Positions 1-7,915 of a DNA stretch of 64,000 nt are shown in pieces (positions within the stretch are counted from its first letter, which is position 1; each line of letters starts with the position of its first letter). This DNA comes from Acidobacteriota bacterium (GTDB lineage: Bacteria; Acidobacteriota; Terriglobia; Versatilivoradales; Versatilivoraceae), in the NCBI GenBank assembly GCA_022826755.1, contig JAJDUG010000056.1:1-64000 (forward strand), written 5' to 3'. Below the pieces are notes generated by a model. The model was not told the DNA's origin, made no database searches, and saw only the letters and a program-made list of their open reading frames with translations. Position numbers and translations under genes: made by a program.

Positions 1-38
1 TTCCCGCTCGGGATGCAGTCAGAGAGATCATTCCAACT

Positions 39-279
39 CTACGGTATGTTGATGCCATCGCTCCGGGTGGTCAGATTCACCAAGGCTGTGTTGAAGCGGA
101 TATCGACCGCCTCTATCCGGCCATCAAGTCGAGATTCCATCTCCCTGGTCTCCAGACGCGACCCTTCGATACGTTCGGCGTAGAGCCTCGATGTCCTGGC
201 GCAGCCAGCGGAACAGAAGCACCAGGGTGCTGAGCAGGGCAACTCCGATGCCGATGATGGCGATGTTGTCGGGGGAAAA
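39..279 (-). pseudogene. Frameshifted remnant of a small membrane-anchored coiled-coil protein
   Basis: Read on the minus strand, one frame encodes a hydrophobic helix (DNIAIIGIGVALLSTLVLLF followed by RWLRQDIEALR). A stop codon lies directly before it and it has no start codon. The sequence then continues sensibly only in another frame (ERIEGSRLETREMESRLDGR, then IEAVDIRFNTALVNLTT) to a stop at 39. A membrane anchor followed by a charged coiled coil is common in small phage or island proteins, but I cannot name the family. The missing start and the frameshift suggest a dead gene. It lies just downstream of the channel gene on the same strand. Confidence 0.45.
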
Positions 280-321
280 CTAGGGGACACACTGAGGGTG
301 AACACCGTGAACGCGTTGCGG

Positions 322-1527
322 CTAATCCCATCGTTTCCTGATGTAGCTGACGAGCTCCGGACCGTGCAGTTCTCGCGTCGAGTTGCTGATCCGGACATAG
401 AATACCTTTCGTTTGCTTGACTTCTCTGCCTTCAACAGCCACACAGGATTGGGCGATGGATCTACCTCGACGACGCAGATTTCCAGACCCTTGACCGTCT
501 CGATGCTGATGTGAGTGGAGGTCGCCGCGGCCGAACCGAACTCCTCGCCGATCCGATCCGTGAGATGCCTTACGTATCGCTCTGTATCCCAGCTCTTCAT
601 GTCAAGGTCTGGCTGAATTCCGAGCGGCGTGGCGTTGTCGTCCACACCGATGAACAAGAAGCCTCCTCTCGCATTCAGAAACCCGGCGACCGGCTTGAGG
701 ACGGATGCCTCGAAGATAACCTTTTGCGGGATGTTGGGATCCGCGTAGCTGTAAAGGGCCGAGGACTTGAACTCGCGGCGCTCAGTCTCCTTACCGGCAA
801 GAAGCGCTTCGCGGGCCTTCTTTGCCGCGAGTACCTCCGACGCGATTACGCCGACCGGGATCGCCACGACCGCATAGCCCAGAATCACGAGAACGGACGT
901 CAGGAGTTGGCCAAGGACTGTCGCTGGGATCACGCTTCCATGCCCGACGGTTGTCATCGTGATGATTGCCCAGTAGGTACTTGCTGGAATGCTGGTGAAT
1001 CCGTTCTCGGGTCCCTCAACGAGATACATGAGCGAACCCGCGACTACTGAAATCAGAACCACACCGATCACAAAGGCCCCGATCTTGTAGCGAGTGGCCT
1101 CCAGCGCATTGCCGATCATCATCGCCGCTCGTGAGAAACGCCCCAACGACAGGATGCGAAAGATTCGAAGCATCCGCAGCACACGCAGTACCGCGAAGGT
1201 GTCCCAGCCCGGGAACACGAAGACAAGCCAAGTGGGCACAATCGAAACGAAGTCCACCAAGCCGAAGAATCCAAATGCGTAGCGGGACGGCCTCGGGTGG
1301 CAGAAGAGCCGCAGCAGGTACTCCACGCTGAAGATCACCGTGAAGGCAATCTCTGCGATCCGTAGCTGATCGAACCACGCGGACCTGATGGCGGCCACGG
1401 AATCCAGCACGACGACACTGACACTGACCAAAATGGCGGCAAGCAGCCACAGGTCAAGGCTCTTCGCAGCGCGACCGCCACCAAAGAAGACATCGAACAG
1501 TCGATTCCGAATGGTTCTCAACTCCAC
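322..1527 (-). CDS. Voltage-gated potassium channel fused to an AlbA_2/Schlafen-like domain
   Basis: A 401-residue protein in two parts. Residues 20-235 form a six-helix voltage-gated cation channel. S4 (about 113-130) carries arginines at every third position (LRVLRMLRIFRILSLGR), and the pore has the filter TVGHG (193-197), a variant of TVGYG, in the motif TMTTVGHGSVIP. Residues about 248-395 match the AlbA_2 (Schlafen-type) domain: EFKSS, then VAGFLNARGGFLFIGVDDNA, then a short C-terminal beta unit. Kv channels pass K+ across the inner membrane; AlbA_2 domains are linked with nucleic acid binding and occur in defence and regulatory proteins. The fusion suggests gating or effector output coupled to a cytoplasmic signal, which is inference. 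It is monocistronic in a low-GC accessory region. Confidence 0.85.
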   Translation of the reverse strand: MELRTIRNRLFDVFFGGGRAAKSLDLWLLAAILVSVSVVVLDSVAAIRSAWFDQLRIAEIAFTVIFSVEYLLRLFCHPRPSRYAFGFFGLVDFVSIVPTWLVFVFPGWDTFAVLRVLRMLRIFRILSLGRFSRAAMMIGNALEATRYKIGAFVIGVVLISVVAGSLMYLVEGPENGFTSIPASTYWAIITMTTVGHGSVIPATVLGQLLTSVLVILGYAVVAIPVGVIASEVLAAKKAREALLAGKETERREFKSSALYSYADPNIPQKVIFEASVLKPVAGFLNARGGFLFIGVDDNATPLGIQPDLDMKSWDTERYVRHLTDRIGEEFGSAAATSTHISIETVKGLEICVVEVDPSPNPVWLLKAEKSSKRKVFYVRISNSTRELHGPELVSYIRKRWD

Positions 1528-1579
1528 TACTCCACAGCGAGCGTCACTGCACCAACCGGTGATGGTCGCGACGCCTCGT

Positions 1580-1838
1580 AGGGGGCGTTGTTGAATTACT
1601 GGAAAAACGATCTCAGATTCTTTTTCCTGACCGACGGAAACGGCGCAGCGGATTCATTCCGAGCACTTTGGCACAGTCGCAGGCTCTGACACCTCAGTTT
1701 GCCCTCAAAACGCGTCCGAATCGTTGCAGCGAGCGTTCCCCTCCAGCACCCTGAATTTCCCCTCCGTTTTTTCCTGTCTCTGTAGGCGTCGACAGAATCG
1801 CTTGACAGAATAATTCCACGAATTCAACGACATCCCCA
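1580..1838. repeat. MITE-like interspersed repeat, copy 1
   Basis: A roughly 260 bp element. The left end reads GGGGGCGTTGTTGAATTACT; the reverse complement of the right end reads GGGGATGTCGTTGAATTCGT, so the ends are imperfect terminal inverted repeats. The interior shares the segment AAAACGCGTCCGAATCGTTG with copies at 5938 and 7128. There is no transposase inside. All full copies have the same orientation. Confidence 0.75.
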
Positions 1839-1996
1839 ATTGATTCTCTCTGACTTTTGAATAACAGGTCATAGGAAGCCCTGTGTTGGACTTCCTCAGG
1901 ATCGGACGTATCCAATACCCGGGAATTTCTCCCCTTCAGTCCTCGACGTGGACGCAGGCGCTGTTACGTAACATGGTTGGATTGGATTCGACCGTC

Positions 1997-2241
1997 CTAC
2001 CGAATCACCCAGTTGAGGAACCTGTTGAGCAGAACGGCACCTCCAGCAATGGAAGCGCCGATGCGCCATATGTCGGCTTTGAGAACGGCGAGATCCTGCT
2101 TGGTTGCTGACTCGGCATCCGAGCGGCCGATAGCGGCGACGATCGCTTCGGCTTGCCGGGGATCCATGCCGGGGTTTTCAAGCTGTGCAAGCTGCTTGAT
2201 CGTGGCGTGGGTGTCGGGGGTGTAGGTCGTCAGGATGTTCT
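1997..2241 (-). pseudogene. 5'-truncated small protein with C-terminal membrane helix
   Basis: The minus-strand frame ending at 1997 encodes TPDTHATIKQLAQLENPGMD, then RQAEAIVAAIGRSDAESATK, QDLAVLKADIW and a final hydrophobic helix GGAVLLNRFLNWVIR. The layout (short helix, coiled coil, C-terminal anchor) is that of small DUF1640/CCDC90-like proteins common next to accessory genes. No start codon is present upstream in frame: the 5' end runs into sequence related to the repeat at 2264-2373, so the insertion may have removed the start. A shorter product from an internal ATG cannot be excluded. Confidence 0.45.
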
Positions 2242-2263
2242 CCGTTGACGAGAGAGTAGCACA

Positions 2264-2373
2264 CTCTCGCAGAGACCGCGGGTCTTGCCGCCTGTGGGGA
2301 ATCTGGCGTGTCGGCTCGATCGGCGGGAAAAACGGAGTAATTCCACTAACTCAGCAACGGCCCCTAATAATTT
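2264..2373. repeat. Partial MITE-like repeat (right end only)
   Basis: The right end, reverse complement AGGGGCCGTTGCTGAGTTAG followed by TGGAATT, matches the terminal inverted repeat of the copies at 1580, 5938 and 7128. I find no matching left end. It sits immediately 3' of the 2378 gene, as the full copies also tend to sit at gene ends. Confidence 0.5.
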
Positions 2374-2377
2374 CTTT

Positions 2378-3340
2378 TCAACGCTTGGTGATCTTCGGAC
2401 CGGCATACACGACGTAAACCGGCTGGCCGGCATTGACAGGCCAGGAGAAGTGCAGGCGGAGTGTCATGTGCCGTACCTTGCCGTGCCATGAACAGAATAG
2501 TGAACTTCCCGGCTCGTTCGGATGAGGGAATTTCAACTCCGTGCGGAAATCGCGCTTCTCCGACGCCGACGAGTCGGAAAACAGCGCCGTATCGCCTGTG
2601 AAGTGGGCCTGGTAGATCCGGTGGCTTTCGGGTGTGCGCGCACCGGTTTCATCGAAGGCTCGTGCGAACTGATCAAGAATGTCGAGCAATACGATAAAGC
2701 GATGCGCAGCGCTCTTTGCGAATGGAACTCCTGCAAGCGGCGCGAAACACTGGTCTGAGAATGTCAACCACTCAAACCGGCTTCTCGAAGCCTCACGCAA
2801 ATCGCGCCAGGAAGAGATGGGTGGCGGCCTGTGCTGCAATGCCTCCTTGAACGGTTCCGCGTCCCACCAGTTTTCAAGCCTTGTGTTTTGATTATCCAAG
2901 CCCTCGGCCTCTCGAAGCCAAGCCACCTCGACGGGGGTATAATTCCAGGTCGACGGAGAAACGCTGACCAGCCCGCAGTCGACGCCGTGCAAGCTTCTGT
3001 ACGCGGCTTCCCCAACCGCCGTATCCGTAACCACCTCACCGTTACATTCAAGCCAGTCATCCCCGCCGTGCCGACGCACATCGTCCCAGAATGGACCGCC
3101 TCGGGTCATCCAGATCATCACAGCGCGACGCTCACTTTCCACCCCCAGCCTCGCGATCGCCTGCTGCATGGGTATGCCGGCCATCGGCTTCGCGTTCAGT
3201 AATGTCCCGTGGCAATGCACTTCACAGCCATAGAGTCTGGCTGCTCCGCGCATGGCCATCAGCCGTGCAAGTGCATCCCGAAAGCTGGCCATGTCGTGGA
3301 ACTGCTCATGGACCGACAGATCATTGAACAAGAGTTCCAT
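2378..3340 (-). CDS. Unknown third component of a DUF262/DUF3696 ATPase operon
   Basis: A 320-residue protein with no domain I can name. It starts one base after the stop of the ATPase gene, so it is almost certainly translated from the same message as the ATPase and the DUF262 protein. It is soluble with no signal peptide. Visible features are an acidic and aromatic middle region with many tryptophans and a conserved-looking C-terminus (LFCSWHGKV, then LRLHFSWPVN and YVVYAGPKITKR). The His/Cys-rich end could bind metal or nucleic acid, but I see no canonical nuclease motif. By position it is the likely effector or specificity component of an anti-phage operon; this is inference. Confidence 0.8.
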   Translation of the reverse strand: MELLFNDLSVHEQFHDMASFRDALARLMAMRGAARLYGCEVHCHGTLLNAKPMAGIPMQQAIARLGVESERRAVMIWMTRGGPFWDDVRRHGGDDWLECNGEVVTDTAVGEAAYRSLHGVDCGLVSVSPSTWNYTPVEVAWLREAEGLDNQNTRLENWWDAEPFKEALQHRPPPISSWRDLREASRSRFEWLTFSDQCFAPLAGVPFAKSAAHRFIVLLDILDQFARAFDETGARTPESHRIYQAHFTGDTALFSDSSASEKRDFRTELKFPHPNEPGSSLFCSWHGKVRHMTLRLHFSWPVNAGQPVYVVYAGPKITKR

Positions 3341-3341
3341 G

Positions 3342-4505
3342 TTAATTCCAGCCAGCGAAGTAATTCATGTCATTGTCGAACTGATCGAAGAAGCCATCGG
3401 GCCAACTGTCAATGTTGCCGTTGGTGTCGATTGCTGGGCTCTCAACCTGCGGTCCACATTCATCCTTCTCCTCCCTTCGTGCCCTGAAGAAATGAAGCGC
3501 AAGACTCTCATTGGACAGCACGCCCATCCTGACGGCTCGGCGAATGCTGTTCAACACATGGTCGCTATGGGTCTCGATCATTACCTGCACCCCTGCCGAC
3601 GCTACCTGCGCCAGGAAGTTTCCCATCTCCCCTTGAGCCGCCGGATGCAGATGAACTTCGGGATTTTCGATCAATAACAGATCTTCTTCCTTCGCCGATA
3701 ATGCGGCCACGACGATTGGAAGAACCTGAGTAAGCCCGAACCCAGTATGCACGGGACGGTGAAAATCAGTTCCCCTCGACACGCGGATACCCAGCGTAAT
3801 GGCGTTCGCACGGGGCACTTGTTCCACCGCCAATACGCAACCGGGGAAAAAGCGAGCCATCCGTGCTTCAACTTGCCGGAACCGCGTCGGCGGCACTCGA
3901 TCATTTACCAGCGCCGGCAATACCTGGCTGTCGCGGCCTGAATGGAGAACGCTGACTGAGTATTCCCCCCGTGGACCCACAACAGGTGTCAACTGGGGAT
4001 CGTCGTATTGGTAATACTCACGCGGCCCAAGTCTTTCGGCCGTCAAGTACGTAAGGCTACGCAGACGATCCGTAAGAGAATGGTCGCTTGCTGGTATCGG
4101 CAACAGGTGCTGAAGCGCTTCGGAGCCGTCCGTATCCCAGCCGCTGTTGGTTGCCGATTCCCCCCGTGCTCTTCGAACGGCCATGGACATCTCATCGCGC
4201 TCACCCTCGAATTCCCACACGAAACGCCCGCAATCGCCGTCGTACAGCGCGATTACACAACTGCGCCGTCCAAACACCTGGTCGATCACTTCCGCCGCGG
4301 TTCCCAGTCGAACCGTTGCGCCATTGAGCATTAGTCGCGAAGACCACTCGTGTTCGCGCATCGTCTGATGCAACAAGACTAGCGCCTGCATCACCGATGA
4401 CTTGCCGGAGGCATTGCCGCCCGACAGCAGTGTCAGTGGGCGCAGGGGCAATTTCAGCGTCTCGAAACACTTGAAATGCTGCAGATCAATCCGTGAGATC
4501 ATCAA
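3342..4505 (-). CDS. AAA/OLD-like ATPase, DUF3696 family
   Basis: A 387-residue SMC/RecN-type ATPase. Walker A is GGNASGKSSV (29-38) after the start ISRIDLQHFKCFETLKL, typical of AAA_15/AAA_21 proteins. The signature/Walker B region is LLLIENPEVHLHPAAQGEMG, followed by the H-loop VMIETHSDHVLNSIRRAV. The C-terminus (ALHFFRARR onward) fits DUF3696. Such ATPases sense or load on DNA and drive partner effectors in several defence systems. The gene overlaps the end of the DUF262 gene by 20 bases and is followed at once by the 2378-3340 gene, giving a translationally coupled trio. A second in-frame ATG at 4502 is an equally possible start. Confidence 0.9.
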   Translation of the reverse strand: MMISRIDLQHFKCFETLKLPLRPLTLLSGGNASGKSSVMQALVLLHQTMREHEWSSRLMLNGATVRLGTAAEVIDQVFGRRSCVIALYDGDCGRFVWEFEGERDEMSMAVRRARGESATNSGWDTDGSEALQHLLPIPASDHSLTDRLRSLTYLTAERLGPREYYQYDDPQLTPVVGPRGEYSVSVLHSGRDSQVLPALVNDRVPPTRFRQVEARMARFFPGCVLAVEQVPRANAITLGIRVSRGTDFHRPVHTGFGLTQVLPIVVAALSAKEEDLLLIENPEVHLHPAAQGEMGNFLAQVASAGVQVMIETHSDHVLNSIRRAVRMGVLSNESLALHFFRARREEKDECGPQVESPAIDTNGNIDSWPDGFFDQFDNDMNYFAGWN

Positions 4506-5619
4506 GTGCCTCCCGCAACGCTTGCCGGGCCATGTCGAACCGGGTTCTCACTTTCTTGGCACCGTTCGGTCCGTACGTAATCGCAGTATTGAATTCTTCG
4601 TCTGCTAGAAGACGGTAGACGGACTGCCGAATGTTTTCCGCACACGCCTTGACACACGGCTCCTCGTACCGGGATAACCCGGTGGACATCACATCCCAGA
4701 ACGACGCATTCAATACGCTACGCCACTCCTGAAACGCGCTGTGCTTTCGGAACGCATGGCGGCCGAACAGGAGAAAGTTGTTGCCGAGCCCACGACGGAA
4801 ATCGGCTGACAATTCCAAAAGGTCTTCCGGCCCCATGCCGTTCATTCTCCGGAGACTGCTGGCTAGGAAGTCGTCCATGTCACCGCGATATTCATCGATG
4901 CCAAGGAGTTGAAAAGCGCAGAAGCGATTTACGAACTCACGGTCCCGCATTGTCCGACGGTTCAGGCTGTTTCCTGTTGCCTTCAGGAAGATTTCGGACT
5001 GCGATTCACACTTCAGGAAGCGCGTGGCCTCGCCCATAAACAAACAATTCCGCATCTGCTGCCGGGTTAGAGGAACACCTCCGTTCACTCTTTCGAATAT
5101 GTCAAGGCGTGCTCGCTCGGGAACCTTCGAATCGATAATGTAGAAAATCAGGTTACAGTCCTCGACGCGGTTCTGAATCTTGGAAGACAAATCAGAGAAC
5201 CGATGGTAGTCAAGTTCACGTCTGTCGGGTAGCTTGAGCCGCAGTTCATCCTTCACAAAGCGCCTGAATGTTGACAGCCGCTGCAAGCCGTCCACCACTA
5301 CCATGCGCCCCTCGTCGTCCTCTGCCATGTAAAACACGGGCAGGGGAATACGCATGATCACCGATTCAATTAGCTTGCTTTGCTTGTCTTCCGGCCAGAT
5401 GAAATCGCGCTGGAAATCCGGGTCCATGATGTAGTTCGACTGATCGATGCGCCGAATGACGTCGTGAATCGTGCGGTTTTCTTGGCGGATAAGGAGATCG
5501 TCTAGAGGGTAGTCACCCCAAGATCCGCTCGCGGGATCCAGACCTTCGACATCATCGCCGTTGCCCAGACCACCATGATTTTCGCTCTTCAAAGTGTCAT
5601 TTTTCTGTGTTTCCGTCAT
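4486..5619 (-). CDS. DUF262 (ParB/GmrS-like) domain protein
   Basis: A 377-residue protein. The N-terminal DUF262 fold shows PDFQRDFIWPEDKQSKLIES (67-86) and VVDGLQRLSTFRRF, a variant of the DGQQR motif (D110, Q113, R114). DUF262 proteins, including the GmrS half of the type IV restriction enzyme GmrSD, bind and hydrolyse nucleotides through this motif and often partner with nucleases. The C-terminal half is helical without an obvious HNH (DUF1524) motif, so nuclease activity, if any, must come from another subunit. It is first gene of the minus-strand trio. The ~320 bp upstream region (5620-5937) is AT-rich and free of genes, so the operon promoter should lie there. Confidence 0.88.
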   Translation of the reverse strand: MTETQKNDTLKSENHGGLGNGDDVEGLDPASGSWGDYPLDDLLIRQENRTIHDVIRRIDQSNYIMDPDFQRDFIWPEDKQSKLIESVIMRIPLPVFYMAEDDEGRMVVVDGLQRLSTFRRFVKDELRLKLPDRRELDYHRFSDLSSKIQNRVEDCNLIFYIIDSKVPERARLDIFERVNGGVPLTRQQMRNCLFMGEATRFLKCESQSEIFLKATGNSLNRRTMRDREFVNRFCAFQLLGIDEYRGDMDDFLASSLRRMNGMGPEDLLELSADFRRGLGNNFLLFGRHAFRKHSAFQEWRSVLNASFWDVMSTGLSRYEEPCVKACAENIRQSVYRLLADEEFNTAITYGPNGAKKVRTRFDMARQALREALDDLTD

Positions 5620-5937
5620 GCTAGTCCGCCGTCTGTGAAGTGTGCGAGGCGATTCTGGTGCAGATTGGATTGTCGGAGCGATAAGACCACGAGTGTGCTC
5701 CGGCGATGCAAACTATATTTGGTGCAACCATTTGTGTGCAACCCCGTATTCGACCTTCTTAACCCATCATTATGTATTTCCTCTCTCACTGTTTCCCTCA
5801 AGGTTTTCAACAATACCTGGGAATAAGTCCGCTGATCATTGTCGCTCTTACTCACTAACGGCCAAGTCCCGTTTTCTTCTGGGGAAACCACAGCACCCGA
5901 CCCTTGCCGAACAGCTCCAGATCCCCACCAGGGCCAA
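5620..5937. other. Gene-free upstream region of the DUF262 operon
   Basis: An AT-rich stretch between the DUF262 start and repeat copy 2. Open frames on both strands lack plausible starts or composition. It should carry the promoter of the three-gene operon, but I cannot assign -35/-10 boxes with confidence. Confidence 0.4.
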
Positions 5938-6203
5938 AATAGGAAACGATGTTGAATTAATGGAACAACTTTCCCAGTTCCTTATTTCTGACTGACTAAA
6001 ACTGCGAAGCAGACGCCCTCCCAAGCGCTTCGGCACACTCGCACGCTCTGACACCGCGATTCGTCTTCAGAACGCATCCAAATCGTTGCACCAAGTAGTT
6101 TCCCCACGGTAATGTGGCTTTTCCCTCCGTTTTTCTTCCTCCCCAGGCGTCGACAGAATCTCCAGACAGAGTGATTCCACTAACCCAACAACGTCCCCTA
6201 TTG
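5938..6203. repeat. MITE-like interspersed repeat, copy 2
   Basis: The left end AATAGGAAACGATGTTGAAT and the reverse complement of the right end AATAGGGGACGTTGTTGGGT are matching imperfect inverted repeats. The interior shares CGATTCGTCTTCAGAACGCA and neighbouring sequence with the copies at 1580 and 7128. The right end supplies the stop codon (6198-6200) of the SSB-like gene, so insertion trimmed or re-terminated that gene. Confidence 0.75.
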
Positions 6204-6542
6204 ACCCTTGTGGCTTTCTCCTCTGAATTTCGCGATTTGTGAGGCAACGACCCGTGGCAGGGTCTCCTGGTAATTGTCTTTCCATCGTCGATACAGGTAC
6301 TGAAGCCGGCCTTGGATGACTACTTGGTCACCCCTTCTTAGTTGGCTTGCAGTCTTCTTGAGAGGTTTGTGTCGGCAGACAATCGTGTGAGATTCAACCA
6401 GTCGGGATCTTCGCCCAAATTCTGTCCTCACTCGGAACTTCACCTCTTGTCTGTTTCTCCACGAAGTAGCGCTGCAATCAGGGTCCTCCTCCACCGTTCC
6501 AATCAAATGGACTACATTGAGATAATTCTCAGCCCGTTCCAT
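6198..6542 (-). CDS. SSB-like OB-fold protein
   Basis: A 114-residue protein beginning MERAENYLNVVHLIGTVEED, the opening of a single-stranded DNA-binding OB fold, with later strands EVKFRVRTEFGRR, SHTIVCRHKP and LRRGDQVVIQGRLQYLYRRW. It lacks the acidic C-terminal tip (DDDIPF type) of housekeeping SSB, and ends instead with FRGESHKGQ. The start at 6542 is chosen because AGAGGAG lies at the right distance; an upstream extension would overlap the 6554-6892 gene. The stop lies inside repeat copy 2, so the natural C-terminus may have been lost. It is probably an accessory or phage-type SSB from the island. Confidence 0.75.
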   Translation of the reverse strand: MERAENYLNVVHLIGTVEEDPDCSATSWRNRQEVKFRVRTEFGRRSRLVESHTIVCRHKPLKKTASQLRRGDQVVIQGRLQYLYRRWKDNYQETLPRVVASQIAKFRGESHKGQ

Positions 6543-6553
6543 CGTCAACTCCT

Positions 6554-6892
6554 CTAGTTCCACCCTCTCCCCACTTTCCTCCAAGGTTTGTATTCTTTTT
6601 TCTGGAATCCAGCGTTGATAAACGTAGCGAGTTCGAGACACACCCTGTTGATTGTGGCAGAGGGCATCACTATCGAGCGGCAAAACTGCGTAATAGCAGC
6701 CTCAACAAGCTTGGGCAGGTTTTTCACTGGAGGGGCGGTAGAACCGGGGAAGCGTGGGTAGAAGTTCGCTCTCACAAAGTTTGAAACCGCATTCTCAATA
6801 CAATTCTGGTCCCCACCTGTTACTTCATCTGGCCTCACGCTATCCACAATCTCTCGAACCCTGTCTTCCAAGAGGTCTGCTGCAATTCTCAT
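6554..6892 (-). CDS. Small hypothetical protein upstream of the SSB-like gene
   Basis: A 112-residue protein starting MRIAADLLEDRVREIVDSVR; the ATG at 6892 is preferred over 6907 because AGGAG precedes it by seven bases. The rest (NAVSNFVRANFYPRF, LPKLVEAAITQFCRSIVMPS, LATFINAGFQKKEY) is helical and soluble with no recognised family. It lies 11 bases upstream of the SSB-like start, so the two form a short operon. A DNA-metabolism role is suggested only by this neighbour. Confidence 0.6.
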   Translation of the reverse strand: MRIAADLLEDRVREIVDSVRPDEVTGGDQNCIENAVSNFVRANFYPRFPGSTAPPVKNLPKLVEAAITQFCRSIVMPSATINRVCLELATFINAGFQKKEYKPWRKVGRGWN

Positions 6893-7007
6893 TGGCGCTC
6901 CTGTCATTTTTCGCGTTTTTTGCCTTTGTCATCCTTCCCGTTAATCACGAGATTCAATATCGTGATGAAGATCCGCCTAGCCCCTCTAGAAGGGTCCGTG
7001 CCATGGA

Positions 7008-7127
7008 CTAAAAACAATGACTGGTCATCTTCTCCTTGCCGATACCCATGCGCCTGAGGACAACAAGGACGGCATTGTCGCTCATCGGCCGGTCCTCTTT
7101 CGGATTGTGTCCACTTGGGGGGAAGAA
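7008..7127 (-). pseudogene. Remnant of a P4-type tyrosine integrase
   Basis: The minus-strand frame reads PSGHNPKEDRPMSDNAVLVV followed by LRRMGIGKEKMTSHCF and a TAG stop at 7008-7010. This matches the well-known integrase segment RPMS(D/E)N-LRRMG-GHGFRA just before the second catalytic histidine/arginine box in P4-family recombinases. The reading frame ends where HGFRA should follow, and the other side is cut by repeat copy 3, so only about 38 residues remain. It lies about 280 bp from the 3' end of ssrA, a classic target for this integrase family. Confidence 0.75.
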
Positions 7128-7386
7128 GGGGACGTTGGGGAATTACTGGTATAACTGTCTCAGTTTCTTATTCCTGACCGGATGAAAAAACGAAGCAGAT
7201 GCCTTCCAGAGAGCTTCAGCACGCTCACGAGCCCTGACACCGCGATTCGTCCTCAAAACGCGTCCGAATCGTTGCACCAAGCAGTTTCCCAGGGCATTCT
7301 GGATTCCCCCTCCCGTTTTCCTGCCTCTCTTTGCGTCGATAGAATCGCCAGACATTCCCCTACTTAAACAACGTCCCCCATTGATG
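7128..7386. repeat. MITE-like interspersed repeat, copy 3
   Basis: Left end GGGGACGTTGGGGAATTACT; reverse complement of the right end GGGGGACGTTGTTTAAGTAG. The interior contains CGATTCGTCCTCAAAACGCG, shared with copies 1 and 2. It separates the integrase remnant from ssrA. Each full copy can be read on the minus strand as QRFGRVLR-NRGVRA-like peptide, so it may derive from the tail of a transposase gene. Confidence 0.75.
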
Positions 7387-7406
7387 GACGGCTTTGGAAG
7401 TCTGTT

Positions 7407-7436
7407 TGGTGGAGGCGGCGGGAATCGAACCCGCGT
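7407..7436. other. Probable attachment site at the ssrA 3' end
   Basis: The T-arm and acceptor end of tmRNA (GTTCGATTC loop, 3' end CCTCCACCA) form the boundary between the conserved gene and the accessory region. P4-type integrases commonly recombine here, and an integrase remnant lies next to it. I found no second copy of this sequence between 1 and 7406, so the distal att site must lie outside the window. Confidence 0.5.
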
Positions 7437-7765
7437 CCGAAATTACTTGGCGAAAAGAATCTACGTGCGTATCCGGTTCCTGTTTGGTTTCGTCGCCCGA
7501 CATCGAGAACCGGCAAGAGTGCCTGGCGACTAGACCGGTGGGTTTCGCCGGCGGCTCCCGGACAACTGCCATCGGCTAGCCTGTTAGTCGACGCCCCACA
7601 TCCGCCGCACAGGCATCAGCGGAGGGAACGGCTGCTCAAGTTTGTTTAAGCAGCAAGTGCCAATGGTTCATCAGCAGTTACGTTTAGGTCCATCTTTTTA
7701 ACGAGGGGATGGTCCTCGGCACGCATCTTCAGCCTCGATAATCCCGTCGAAACCTTTTCGCCCCC
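7407..7765 (-). ncRNA. ssrA: tmRNA
   Basis: A 359-nt transfer-messenger RNA. The 5' end GGGGGCG pairs with CGCCTCC before the 3' ACCA to form the seven-base acceptor stem. The 5' region continues AAAAGGTTTCGACGGGATTA, the usual tmRNA opening, and the T-arm reads GCGGGTTCGATTCCCGC. The tag frame (7684 down to the TAA at 7646-7648) reads NVTADEPLALAA, ending in the LALAA proteolysis signal; the exact resume codon is uncertain. With SmpB it rescues stalled ribosomes and marks the peptide for degradation. CCA is encoded. Confidence 0.95.
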
Positions 7766-7915
7766 AGGGGATTGTGTTCCGCTCAAGAATCGACAGCGGA
7801 TGAGGTGGATTCATTATAGGCAGGCTTCCAAAAGGCTGTCAAGTCGCGCGGAGCAACCACAGTCCTTTTAGAATGAGTGGGATAGACGGCCTTTGCGACC
7901 GCAGCGGCGGCCGGG

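Noticed and set aside
5616-5891. Small minus-strand frame upstream of the DUF262 gene
   Set aside because: No ribosome site, composition unlike a protein, and it would overlap the expected promoter region.
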